A stretch of DNA of 43,752 bases from Lachnospiraceae bacterium (GTDB lineage Bacteria; Bacillota; Clostridia; Lachnospirales; Lachnospiraceae), in assembly GCA_015056725.1 (NCBI GenBank), contig SVFS01000014.1:1-43752 (forward strand). The letters run 5' to 3'. The notes below the pieces were generated by a model. That model ran no database searches, was not told the DNA's origin, and saw nothing but the letters and a program-made list of their open reading frames with translations. Each line of letters starts with the position of its first letter. Position 1 is the first letter of the stretch. The translations under genes and the position numbers were made by a program. Positions 16,086 to 24,090 of this stretch are shown here, piece after piece.

Positions 16086-17342
16086 CTATTCAACCGGCAT
16101 TTTTAGTAATATTGTGTGTATTCTATGTTGTTTTATGGAACGTGCCTGAAGAGTGATGCCATCGTCTAATGTGACAATTTCGTTTACTTCCGGTAATCGG
16201 TCAAGCTTTTCAATCATAATTCCGCCGAGGGTATCGTAGTCTTCAGATGTAATGGATAATGATAAGGTATCATTAATATCAATGAGCTTACGGCTGGCAT
16301 CAATAAGATAAGTACTTGCATTTACTTTGCGGATAAACATAGCCTCATCATCATCATATTCATCACGGATTTCACCGACGATTTCTTCTAACAAATCTTC
16401 CATGGTAATCATGCCGACAGCAGAACCATATTCATCCAGTACGATGGCAAGATTCATTGCTTTACTGCGCATTTCCATAAGCAAATCGGAAGTTTTCTTT
16501 TTTTCATATGTATAATGTATGTCGCGCATCAGCTTTTTGATTTTGAATTTAGCTTCATCTTTCCAAAAGAAGAAATCCTTCATATGAATCATACCGATAA
16601 TATTATCAGGGGTATCTTCGTAAACCGGAAGTCTTGAATACATTGTTTTGCGGAAGAGCATAAGTACTTCATCATAGCTTGCAGTAGAAGCAACCACGGT
16701 CATGTCAATTCGCGGAATCATAATGTCTTCTGCAATAGAATCTGAAAAGTCAAAAATATTATTAATAATATGATGCTCTTCGTGCTCAATAACACCTTCT
16801 TCTTTACTTACATCCATGTAAGTACGTAGCTCACCTTCTGTAATCAGTTTAGTATCGGAACCGGAATTCATATGAAACAATTTAATAATTCCGGAAGCAA
16901 TTTTATCAACGATAAAAATGACAGGAGTCAGGATGAACATCAGGATACTAATAATTCCGCTATAAGCCAGAGCAATTTTGTCGGCATTGGTACCGGCCCA
17001 TGTTTTAGGAACGATTTCTCCAAAAATCAGTACAAATAGTGTCAGAATACCGGTAGCAATTCCTACGAAAGTGTTTCCAATCAGCCTGATGGTAAATGTA
17101 GTGACAAGTGACGATGCAGCAATGTTTACAATGTTATTGCCAATTAAGATAGCGCTTAACATTTTGCTGTAATTTTCGTGTATTTTTTGTACACGTTTTG
17201 CACGTTCATTTCCTTCGTTTGCTAAAGAACGGATTCTCATTTTGTTTGCACAGGATAGTGCGGTTTCTGCAGACGAAAAGAATGCAGAAAGAATGAGTAG
17301 AATAACTAATGTGATAATTTGTATGACACCCTGGGTATCCAT
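16086..17342 (-). CDS. CNNM/CorC-type membrane protein: DUF21, CBS pair, CorC_HlyC domain
   Basis: 418 residues from the ATG at 17342, chosen because AAAGGAG lies six bases in front; the longer frame begins with a TTG inside that ribosome site. The first 190 residues are a DUF21 membrane domain (ILSAFFSSAETALSCANK, then IFGEIVPKTWAGTNADKIAL). About 205-330 is a CBS pair (IMIPRIDMTVV, LPVYEDTPDNIIGMIHMKD, AIVLDEYGSAVGMITMEDLLEEIVGEIRDE in parts), and the end is the CorC_HlyC domain. Proteins of this family are linked to Mg2+ or Co2+ transport. The older label haemolysin is not supported by anything here. Confidence 0.92.
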   Translation of the reverse strand: MDTQGVIQIITLVILLILSAFFSSAETALSCANKMRIRSLANEGNERAKRVQKIHENYSKMLSAILIGNNIVNIAASSLVTTFTIRLIGNTFVGIATGILTLFVLIFGEIVPKTWAGTNADKIALAYSGIISILMFILTPVIFIVDKIASGIIKLFHMNSGSDTKLITEGELRTYMDVSKEEGVIEHEEHHIINNIFDFSDSIAEDIMIPRIDMTVVASTASYDEVLMLFRKTMYSRLPVYEDTPDNIIGMIHMKDFFFWKDEAKFKIKKLMRDIHYTYEKKKTSDLLMEMRSKAMNLAIVLDEYGSAVGMITMEDLLEEIVGEIRDEYDDDEAMFIRKVNASTYLIDASRKLIDINDTLSLSITSEDYDTLGGIMIEKLDRLPEVNEIVTLDDGITLQARSIKQHRIHTILLKMPVE

Positions 17343-17381
17343 GTAAACTCCTTTCAATTTTGTAATTGATTACTTTGATAA

Positions 17382-17399
17382 ACATACAATATAGTATGT
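17382..17399. promoter_or_regulatory. Dyad in the divergent promoter region
   Basis: ACATAC and GTATGT flank a six-base AT spacer at 17382-17399. It lies midway between the divergent starts at 17342 (minus) and 17466 (plus), where promoters must be. On the minus strand a TTGACA overlaps its right arm. It may be a repressor site or only AT-rich promoter sequence. Confidence 0.35.
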
Positions 17400-17465
17400 C
17401 AAGGAATAGTAGATTGTCAAGATGCATATCTTTTATAAATAGGCGGTTTGAGAGGAATATATGAG

Positions 17466-17843
17466 ATGGTGAAAAGGAAATGGACAGAGATAGGATTGTT
17501 TGCAGTAAAGTGTCTTACAGTTGCATATATTTTGACAGGATTACTGTTATTGTTAGTGGCGATGTTGTTATATAAAATACAGTTGTCAGAGAAAGTGGTA
17601 AACATTTTGGTTGTGGTGATTTATGTCCTGGCGGGGTTCTTTTGCGGATTTATTACGGGCAAAAAGATGATGCATCGAAGGTTTGTCTGGGGTGGTCTGA
17701 TGGGGCTTATATATTTTGTAATTTTATTTGTAATTTCATGGATTGCCAATCAGGGTTTTCCGGAATTGTCCATGAAATTTGGCAGTACCTGTATGCTTTG
17801 TGTTGCTTCCGGAATGCTTGGTGGTATGATTAGCGGAAACTGA
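17466..17843 (+). CDS. Small four-helix membrane protein, TIGR04086-like
   Basis: 125 residues from the ATG at 17466, which has AGAGGA nine bases upstream; an in-frame TTG at 17448 would lie in front of that ribosome site. Four hydrophobic helices with short loops: the second ends GFFCGFITGKKMMHRRFVWG and the last is CMLCVASGMLGGMISGN. This layout matches the TIGR04086 family of unknown function common in Clostridia. The role is unknown. It is divergent from the CorC/HlyC-type gene and about 115 bases upstream of the EamA gene. Confidence 0.7.
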   Translation: MVKRKWTEIGLFAVKCLTVAYILTGLLLLLVAMLLYKIQLSEKVVNILVVVIYVLAGFFCGFITGKKMMHRRFVWGGLMGLIYFVILFVISWIANQGFPELSMKFGSTCMLCVASGMLGGMISGN

Positions 17844-17957
17844 TACGGTTATGAAATGCCATATCAAGGAAAATAATTCTCGACTGTATAACAAGAATTG
17901 TGTAGAATGAAAAAGATAAAAAAAGAAAGAAAAAATGTTGCCCCATAGTTAGGGGAC

Positions 17958-18845
17958 ATGGATAGGATACAAGAGATGAAAAAATTTGCAAATGCCAGAG
18001 TAATGCTTATTACATCAATGGCAATCTTTGGTACGATAGGATTATTTGTAAGAAATATTTCGGTTACAAGTGGCGAACTGGCTCTTTACAGAGCGGTACT
18101 CGCGGCAATAATGTTGGCAGGATATCTTGGTATAACCAAACAGAACATTCCGTTTGCAGCTATCAAAAAGGAATTACCGTTGTTGATGTTATCGGGAATT
18201 GCTATGGGCTTTAACTGGATCTTATTATTTCAGGCATATAAATATACGACAGTATCTGTAGCAACGCTCAGTTACTATTTTGCACCTGTGCTTGTGACGA
18301 TTGCGTGTCCGATGTTGTTCCATGAAAAAATGGGTGTAAAGCAGTGGATTTGCTTTATTATGTCAACTGCGGGAATTGTGTTAATTACAGGAATTGGTGA
18401 TATGAGTGCGGGTAGCAATCATTTTATCGGAATTTTATTTGGGCTCGGAGCGGCATGTCTTTATGCAACAGTAGTACTGATTAATAAATTTATTAAAAAT
18501 GTAGAAGGAATTCATCGTACTTTTTTACAGTTTATTGCCGCAATTATTGTATTGATACCATATGTGGCATGTACAAGTGGAGTAACACTTTCAGGGCTGA
18601 AGATGTCGGGCTGGATTTGTCTTCTTATCGTAGGGTTTTTCCATACGGGAATTACATATTGTATGTATTTTTCATCTTTAAAAGATTTGCCGGGACAACA
18701 GGCGGCTATTTTAAGTTATATTGATCCTTTGGTAGCGGTGCTGGTATCGGTATGCATTTTACATGAAGGAATGTCGTGGATGCAGGTAATAGGCGGAATG
18801 ATGATTCTTGGTTTTACACTATGGAATGAGATGGGAGAAAAATAA
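17958..18845 (+). CDS. EamA/DMT-family transporter
   Basis: 295 residues, about ten membrane helices in two repeated five-helix EamA halves. The first half includes ELALYRAVLAAIMLAGYLG and the second ends AILSYIDPLVAVLVSVCILHE, both typical of the drug/metabolite transporter superfamily. These are usually exporters of amino acids or other metabolites, and the substrate cannot be predicted. The start ATG follows AGGGGAC. The same GGGG can pair with CCCC at 17941-17944, so the ribosome site may be partly masked. A strong terminator follows. Confidence 0.88.
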   Translation: MDRIQEMKKFANARVMLITSMAIFGTIGLFVRNISVTSGELALYRAVLAAIMLAGYLGITKQNIPFAAIKKELPLLMLSGIAMGFNWILLFQAYKYTTVSVATLSYYFAPVLVTIACPMLFHEKMGVKQWICFIMSTAGIVLITGIGDMSAGSNHFIGILFGLGAACLYATVVLINKFIKNVEGIHRTFLQFIAAIIVLIPYVACTSGVTLSGLKMSGWICLLIVGFFHTGITYCMYFSSLKDLPGQQAAILSYIDPLVAVLVSVCILHEGMSWMQVIGGMMILGFTLWNEMGEK

Positions 18846-18883
18846 AAGCGGTTAATAAATGGGTATTATTGCATATGATTGAA

Positions 18884-18921
18884 ATGAGGATAAACTTTTA
18901 CGTTTATCCTCATTTATTTTT
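18884..18921 (+). terminator. Rho-independent terminator after the EamA gene
   Basis: ATGAGGATAAAC and GTTTATCCTCAT form a perfect 12-base stem around a short loop, followed by TTATTTTT. Confidence 0.85.
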
Positions 18922-18968
18922 GGCAAAATGGTGGGAAATATGATATTATTTTTATAATATGACACATG

Positions 18969-18997
18969 TTGTCGTGTTATAAGTGTTATAGTATAGG
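18969..18997 (+). promoter_or_regulatory. Possible promoter with direct repeats upstream of the ClbS-like gene
   Basis: TTGTCG (18969-18974) and TATAGG (18992-18997) are 17 bases apart, a plausible sigma-A promoter. Inside the spacer are two exact direct copies of GTGTTATA (18974-18981 and 18983-18990) nine bases apart. Such repeats could bind a regulator, for example the WYL protein encoded two genes later. Nothing else recognisable lies in 18922-19083 apart from the AAGGAG before the next start. Confidence 0.35.
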
Positions 18998-19083
18998 AAA
19001 GTCGACTTGATAAATGATATATTATGAATAGGAAAAAGATATATCAGAAATTGCAAAGATTGTAATATAAAAGGAGAATGAAA

Positions 19084-19626
19084 ATGGGAAGACCACAGAC
19101 AAAACAGGATTTATTAGAAGCAGCAAAGACAAATTATGATAAACTGATGCAGCTCATTGATGACTTAACAGAAAAAGAGCTTCAGACCTTGTTTGATTTT
19201 TCGGCAGATGAGAAAAAGAAAGAAGCACATTGGAAACGGGATAAAAATGTACGCGACATACTGATGCATTTATATGAATGGCATGGTTTGATGCTTAATT
19301 GGATTAAAAATAATAAAGGTGGTATCCGTAAGCCATTTTTAATGGAAGGATTCAATTGGAAGACATATGGTGCAATGAACGTGGTTTTCTGGGAAAATTG
19401 CCAGAAAATCAGTTTGGAAGAAGCAAAGGAGCTTCTTGATAAGTCCCACGCAGATGTTTTGAAAGCGATTGAAGACATGTCCGGTGAGGAATTATTTTCA
19501 AAAGGCGCTTTTGACTGGGTAGGTGGCAGCACGATAGGTTCTTATTTTGTGAGTGTAACAAGCAGTCATTATGACTGGGCTATGAAAAAAATTAAGGCAC
19601 ATAAAAAAAGAGTAAGTGAAATGTAG
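19084..19626 (+). CDS. ClbS/DfsB-family protein (DUF1706, DinB-like four-helix bundle)
   Basis: 180 residues from ATG 19084. AAGGAG at 19071-19076 is seven bases in front, whereas the in-frame ATG at 19078 is only one base away. The opening MGRPQTKQDLLEAA and then WKRDKNVRDILMHLYEWHGLML, WKTYGAMNVVFWE and the final HYDWAMKKIKAHKK match the ClbS/DfsB family. ClbS is the E. coli colibactin self-protection protein, a hydrolase that opens the toxin's cyclopropane, and DfsB is named for a biofilm-related protein. Members occur in many gut bacteria without colibactin genes and may detoxify other electrophiles. It is followed by a WYL regulator and a GyrI-like protein. Confidence 0.82.
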   Translation: MGRPQTKQDLLEAAKTNYDKLMQLIDDLTEKELQTLFDFSADEKKKEAHWKRDKNVRDILMHLYEWHGLMLNWIKNNKGGIRKPFLMEGFNWKTYGAMNVVFWENCQKISLEEAKELLDKSHADVLKAIEDMSGEELFSKGAFDWVGGSTIGSYFVSVTSSHYDWAMKKIKAHKKRVSEM

Positions 19627-19665
19627 TATGAAAAGCCACTGACATATGACATACGAGGAAACTTT

Positions 19666-20562
19666 ATGGTAAGCAGACTATTTCAAATCGTATATATACT
19701 GATGGAAAAACCGAATACCACAGCAGGCCAGTTGGCAGAGCATTTAGAAGTATCGGAGCGGACGATTTATCGTGATATTGATAAATTGTCTCTTGCCGGT
19801 ATTCCGATTTATGCCCAAAGAGGAAAAGGTGGCGGGATTGCGCTTTTATCAGATTATGTATTGGATAAATCTGCTTTGACGGAAGAGGAAAGAACAGAGA
19901 TCCTTTCATCACTTCAGGCTCTTAGGGCATCGGGGTTTGAAGAGGAAAAGAAGGCACTTACGAAGCTGAAGGATTTTTTTGGTGTAAGTGAAACGGATTG
20001 GATTGAGATAGATTTTACCGGTTGGGGAGACCGCCAGAAAGAGAAGCAACGGTTTGAAACAGTGAAAGAAGCGATTTTGAACCACCGCTATATGGAAATA
20101 GAGTATACAGGAATGCATGAAAGTGTACGCAGAAAGATTAAGCCGCTTAAGCTATTGTTCCGTACGCAGTCATGGTATGTATATGCGTACTGTGAGCTTC
20201 GAAGAGACTATCGTTATTTTAAACTACGGAGAATTGTGAATTATCAGCTTTTGGAAGATCAGTTTATACCGGAGCAAGTAGGGGATTTGGGAAAGCTTGC
20301 GGAAGAAAGCAATTCAGGAGAGAAGATTGTTTTACAGATTTCAAAAGAGATGGCGTTTCGGGTGTATGATGAATTGGACAACATTACAGAACTTGAAAAC
20401 GGAGACTTACTTTGCGAAATAGAGGCTGATGGACAGGAATGGTTTTGGTCATATATCTTTTCTTACGGAGAGTATGCCAAAATTATCGGACCTGAAAATG
20501 TGCGGAAGGAAATGGAGCAAAAAATAGAGGCGATGAAGCGATTGTATGAGGATGATAAGTGA
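19666..20562 (+). CDS. WYL-domain transcriptional regulator (YafY/DeoR-like HTH)
   Basis: 298 residues. The first 60 are a winged helix: TTAGQLAEHLEVSERTIYRD, then IPIYAQRGKGGGIALL. Residues about 130-200 are the WYL domain with RTQSWYVYAYCELRRDYRYF, in which W170-Y171-V172 takes the place of the name-giving WYL and arginines form the typical basic ligand surface. The C-terminal WCX-like extension ends the protein. WYL regulators sense nucleic acid or small ligands and often control stress or defence genes. It starts 39 bases after the ClbS-like gene (GAGGAAAC site) and 32 bases before the GyrI-like gene, so a three-gene operon is likely. Confidence 0.9.
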   Translation: MVSRLFQIVYILMEKPNTTAGQLAEHLEVSERTIYRDIDKLSLAGIPIYAQRGKGGGIALLSDYVLDKSALTEEERTEILSSLQALRASGFEEEKKALTKLKDFFGVSETDWIEIDFTGWGDRQKEKQRFETVKEAILNHRYMEIEYTGMHESVRRKIKPLKLLFRTQSWYVYAYCELRRDYRYFKLRRIVNYQLLEDQFIPEQVGDLGKLAEESNSGEKIVLQISKEMAFRVYDELDNITELENGDLLCEIEADGQEWFWSYIFSYGEYAKIIGPENVRKEMEQKIEAMKRLYEDDK

Positions 20563-20594
20563 GTTGTGTTTATAGAATATAAGAGGATGAAAGA

Positions 20595-21227
20595 ATGCCG
20601 TTTGATTTTAAGAAAGAATATAAAGAATTCTACATGCCTGGGAAAAAGCCGGAAATTGTAGAAGTACCAAAAGCAAATTATATTGCGGTAAGAGGAACAG
20701 GAAATCCGAATGAAGAAGGCGGTGCATATCAAAAAGCTATCGGTGTGTTATATGCCATCGCTTATACTTTAAAAATGAGTTACAAAACGGATTATCGCAT
20801 GGAGGGATTTTATGAATATGTTGTGCCGCCACTAGAGGGCTTTTGGTGGCAGGATGGAGTAGACGGATGTGATTATGAGCGGAAGGAAGCTTTTCATTGG
20901 ATATCAGTCATCCGTGTACCGGAGTTTGTAAAGGAAGAAGACTTTAAATGGGCGGTGGAAACAGCAACTAAGAAGAAAAAACTGGATTGTTCCATGGCAG
21001 AATTTATGACAATCGAAGAAGGATTGTGTGTACAGATTATGCATATCGGTGCCTATGATGACGAACCTGCATCTGTCGAATTGATGAATGCGTATATAGA
21101 AGAACAGGGTTATGTGAATGATTTTGCAAGTGGAAGATTACACCATGAGATATATTTGTCAGATGCAAGGAAGGTAGTGCCTGAAAAAAGAAAAACGGTA
21201 ATCAGGCATCCGATTAGGACAAAGTAA
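20595..21227 (+). CDS. GyrI-like small-molecule-binding domain protein
   Basis: 210 residues. IVEVPKANYIAVRGTGNPNE opens a GyrI/SHS2-type fold, with EGFWW, FHWISVIRVPEFV and CVQIMHIGAYDDEPAS as further typical segments of the stand-alone GyrI-like proteins. These cytosolic proteins bind lipophilic or cationic small molecules, and some members hydrolyse cyclopropane-containing toxins. No DNA-binding domain is attached. It shares an operon with a WYL regulator and a ClbS/DfsB-type protein. Two families linked to cyclopropane-type genotoxins side by side make a shared detoxification role plausible, but that is inference. Confidence 0.82.
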   Translation: MPFDFKKEYKEFYMPGKKPEIVEVPKANYIAVRGTGNPNEEGGAYQKAIGVLYAIAYTLKMSYKTDYRMEGFYEYVVPPLEGFWWQDGVDGCDYERKEAFHWISVIRVPEFVKEEDFKWAVETATKKKKLDCSMAEFMTIEEGLCVQIMHIGAYDDEPASVELMNAYIEEQGYVNDFASGRLHHEIYLSDARKVVPEKRKTVIRHPIRTK

Positions 21228-21244
21228 ATCAGAAGGAAGTACAT

Positions 21245-22519
21245 ATGATAAAAAATAAATTATTAACAATGGTATATGCGATAGGAGTAAGCTGTGTTCT
21301 AATGGCGTGTTCGTATTCTGATAGGCCTGCGGAACCGACAGTTTCACAGGTGGTAGAAGAAAATGTAGAATCATCTGAAGTGGAAGAAACATCAGAGGCG
21401 AAAGAAAATACGGATATTCCATCTGCTGACTTGCCGTTACCGGAAGAAGTGAGTACGGAGCAGATAGATGAGATTTCACCAACTTTAACCCTTATCATGG
21501 TAGGAGACATGCTGATGCATACGCCGGTAGAAAACAGTGCTTTGCAGGAAAATGGAAGCTATGATTATTCGGCGATTTTTATGCATACTAAGGAGCTGAT
21601 TCAGGAAGCAGACCTTGCCATTGTAAATGAAGAAGTGATTATTGGTGGTGAGGAGCTTGGCGTTTCAGGTTATCCGGCATTTAATGCACCATATGAGCTT
21701 GGACATGAACTGGTAGAAACCGGCTTTGATGTAATATGTCATGGAACAAATCATGCACTTGATAAGGGCAAAAGGGGATTGTTGAATTGTGTGAACTTCT
21801 GGGAAGAGAATTATCCTCAAACAGCAATTCTTGGCGTACATGACAGTCAGGAATCACAGGATGAGATTTACTTGTATGAACAGAATGGAATGACGGTTGC
21901 AATCTTAAATTATACATATGGAACAAATGGAATTCCGCTTCCGTCGGACATGCCGTATGCGGTGGATTTGCTGGAAGAGGAACGTGTCATAAATGATATA
22001 AAACAGGCAGAAGAAATTGCAGATTTTACGATTGTCTGTCCGCATTGGGGAACAGAATATTTATTGGAAACAGATTCCCAGCAAAAGAAATGGACAAACA
22101 TATTTTTAGAATATGGAGTGGACCTTGTATTAGGGACGCATCCGCATGTGATTGAGCCGGTGGAATGGGTAGTGGATGAAGAAACAGGGCATGAAATGCT
22201 TGTTTATTATTCGCTTGGTAATTTCGTGAACTGGACTTCCAGTTCAGGAGATGGAATTGCAAACCGTATGGTTGGTGGTATGGCACAGGTAACACTTGAA
22301 ATGGATGAAAATCAGCAGGTGCATATCAAAAAATATGATGTAGAACCACTGGTAAGCCATTTACAACAGGGTGTGAATGGGGTGACAGTTTATCCATTAA
22401 GTGATTATACCAAAGAGCTTGCTGCGCGAAATGAAATCCTAAAGCAGGATGCAGCGTTTTCGCTTGAATATTGCGAGGCATTGTGTGAAAATGTATGGGG
22501 ACAATATGAAGTGAATTGA
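21245..22519 (+). CDS. CapA-family (PGA_cap) lipoprotein
   Basis: 424 residues. A signal peptide ends with the lipobox LMAC, lipidation at Cys22, followed by a Ser/Glu-rich linker to about residue 75. The catalytic-looking domain is metallophosphatase-like: LIMVGDMLMHTPV, IVNEEVIIGG, CHGTNHALDKG, CPHWGTEY, GTHPHVIEP and YYSLGNFV. This is the CapA/PgsA-type domain linked to poly-gamma-glutamate capsule or related envelope chemistry. No capsule synthase genes (capB/capC) are nearby, so I would not assign polyglutamate synthesis. GAAGGAAG precedes the ATG. It is 17 bases after the GyrI-like gene. Confidence 0.85.
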   Translation: MIKNKLLTMVYAIGVSCVLMACSYSDRPAEPTVSQVVEENVESSEVEETSEAKENTDIPSADLPLPEEVSTEQIDEISPTLTLIMVGDMLMHTPVENSALQENGSYDYSAIFMHTKELIQEADLAIVNEEVIIGGEELGVSGYPAFNAPYELGHELVETGFDVICHGTNHALDKGKRGLLNCVNFWEENYPQTAILGVHDSQESQDEIYLYEQNGMTVAILNYTYGTNGIPLPSDMPYAVDLLEEERVINDIKQAEEIADFTIVCPHWGTEYLLETDSQQKKWTNIFLEYGVDLVLGTHPHVIEPVEWVVDEETGHEMLVYYSLGNFVNWTSSSGDGIANRMVGGMAQVTLEMDENQQVHIKKYDVEPLVSHLQQGVNGVTVYPLSDYTKELAARNEILKQDAAFSLEYCEALCENVWGQYEVN

Positions 22520-22577
22520 TAATACAGAAAATAGCAGGATATTTATAATAAAAATACTCAGACAAAAGGAATATTTT

Positions 22578-23369
22578 ATGAAAGTATTAAAACATTGTGC
22601 AATGTATGTGTTCCTTGTCATAGCATCAATTGTTTCGATATTTCCGATTTATTATGCACTGTGCCTTGCCAGTGGTGGAAATGTAGATTTGCAGGTAGGA
22701 CCGATGTTACCGGGGCTAAAGCTATTGGAAAATATTTCCTACATCCTTTTTGAAACAAAGTTTAAGGAGCCGTTTTTGTATACCTTAGGATATTGCCTTA
22801 TGCAGACCGTATTGACAATGTTTGTTTGTGTTTTGGCAGGCTATGGGTTTGAAATTTATCATGATAATAGGAAAGATAGTTTTTTCAACGTGATTCTGTG
22901 GGTTTATATGATTCCGTTTGCATCACTTGTAGTACCTACTTTTATCATATTTTCGGATGTAAGTATGGTGAACACGACAGCAGCGATTATTTTGCCTTTT
23001 ATAGCATCGCCGCTTATTATTATGATTTTCAGACAACAATCCCGTGATTTTCCAAAGGAAGTAATGGAAGCGGCGAGACTGGATGGTGTACGTGAACCAT
23101 TTCTCTTTTTATACATATATTTGCCGAACATGAAATCAACATTAGCATGCGGCATTGTTATTTCGTTTTTGAATGCATGGAATTCTTATCAATGGCCACG
23201 TATTATCATGACACATGAAACAAAGATTCCAATGATGGTATATTTGACACACATGGGACATGGAGACAATATGACACTTGTTTTAATGAGTATGTTTCCG
23301 TCAATGATTGTATTTTTCTTTTTTCAGAAATATTTTGTACAGGGAATGGGATGTACAGTAGAAAGGTAA
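22578..23369 (+). CDS. Orphan carbohydrate ABC permease (MalG/UgpE type)
   Basis: 263 residues, six membrane helices and the EAA loop VMEAARLDGVREPFLFLYIY that docks the ATPase. It is a clear paralogue of the permease at 35825: both share AGYGFEIYHD, a helix ending in MIFRQ or MLFRQ, NAWNSY-WP and an FFFFQK ending. Neither a partner MalF-type permease, nor a solute-binding protein, nor an ATPase is next to it. Its upstream neighbour is the CapA-like lipoprotein and downstream is a terminator. It may pair with a permease encoded elsewhere or be left over from a lost transporter operon. No internal damage is seen. AAAAGGAAT precedes the ATG. Confidence 0.85.
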   Translation: MKVLKHCAMYVFLVIASIVSIFPIYYALCLASGGNVDLQVGPMLPGLKLLENISYILFETKFKEPFLYTLGYCLMQTVLTMFVCVLAGYGFEIYHDNRKDSFFNVILWVYMIPFASLVVPTFIIFSDVSMVNTTAAIILPFIASPLIIMIFRQQSRDFPKEVMEAARLDGVREPFLFLYIYLPNMKSTLACGIVISFLNAWNSYQWPRIIMTHETKIPMMVYLTHMGHGDNMTLVLMSMFPSMIVFFFFQKYFVQGMGCTVER

Positions 23370-23372
23370 AAG

Positions 23373-23409
23373 AAAGGTAAAGAGTTTTTTAGCAACTCTT
23401 TACCTTTTT
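23373..23409 (+). terminator. Rho-independent terminator after the orphan permease
   Basis: AAAGGTAAAGAGT and ACTCTTTACCTTT form a perfect 13-base stem around a nine-base loop, followed by TT and an AT-rich tail. It may also serve the convergent gene ending at 23434. Confidence 0.85.
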
Positions 23410-23433
23410 ATAGTTCAAGACGTATAGAGGAAA

Positions 23434-24018
23434 TTAACTTTGCTCAGCAGTTGCAGTGCTTACGACTTCTTCAACACTTACGACTTCGGGAAGTTCATAA
23501 GGTACTTCTGTATTATCAGCAATTTCATTTGGATCTTCCGGTTCAGTCGGTTCTTCATCATCCCAGAGAGATTCATATTTTTCTTTCTTTTTCATTTTGT
23601 TCATAAGAGCCATGTTTTTGGCAGACATATATAATTCGGGATCATATTCGATTAGCTTTTGTTCATCCTGCGGAGGTACGATATCACCATTTGCTATACG
23701 GCGCGCTACCTCCATGATTTTTGCCAGATCCTCGGCATATTCTGCCATGGCTTCACCTTGCTGCTTTGAGGATTCCATATTAGAAACGGAACTGTGGAGT
23801 TCCATAATTTTGGACATAAAATCCTTATATTCATTATATTTTTCATCTACAGCCTGAAATGACAGTTCTAAGGTAGCTGCCTGTTGGGAAAAAGTGGTAT
23901 CTCCTGTTTCGTTATACTTTTTCTCTGCTTCTTCTTTTTGGTGGAAGAGGGAATTACGCTCAGTCCAGAAGTCTTTTATAACAGAGGAATAGGTTTTCCT
24001 TGCGTCTTCAATATTCAT
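23434..24018 (-). CDS. Coiled-coil protein of unknown function
   Basis: 194 residues, soluble, no signal peptide. The first 120 residues are strongly helical and coiled-coil-like (KDFWTERNSLFHQKEEAEKK, then KYNEYKDFMSKIMELHSSVS). A short DPELYMSAKNMALMNKMKKK segment follows, and the last 45 residues are acidic, Pro/Glu/Val-rich and probably disordered. I do not recognise a named family. Start ATG has AAGGAG well placed. It is transcribed leftward and convergent with the orphan permease. Nothing in its surroundings suggests a function. Confidence 0.65.
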   Translation of the reverse strand: MNIEDARKTYSSVIKDFWTERNSLFHQKEEAEKKYNETGDTTFSQQAATLELSFQAVDEKYNEYKDFMSKIMELHSSVSNMESSKQQGEAMAEYAEDLAKIMEVARRIANGDIVPPQDEQKLIEYDPELYMSAKNMALMNKMKKKEKYESLWDDEEPTEPEDPNEIADNTEVPYELPEVVSVEEVVSTATAEQS

Positions 24019-24090
24019 AGTTTCATCTCCTTATGATAAGTCACATCCATGTGTTATATATATCGACAGGAGAAGTGGGAGATTATAGTA

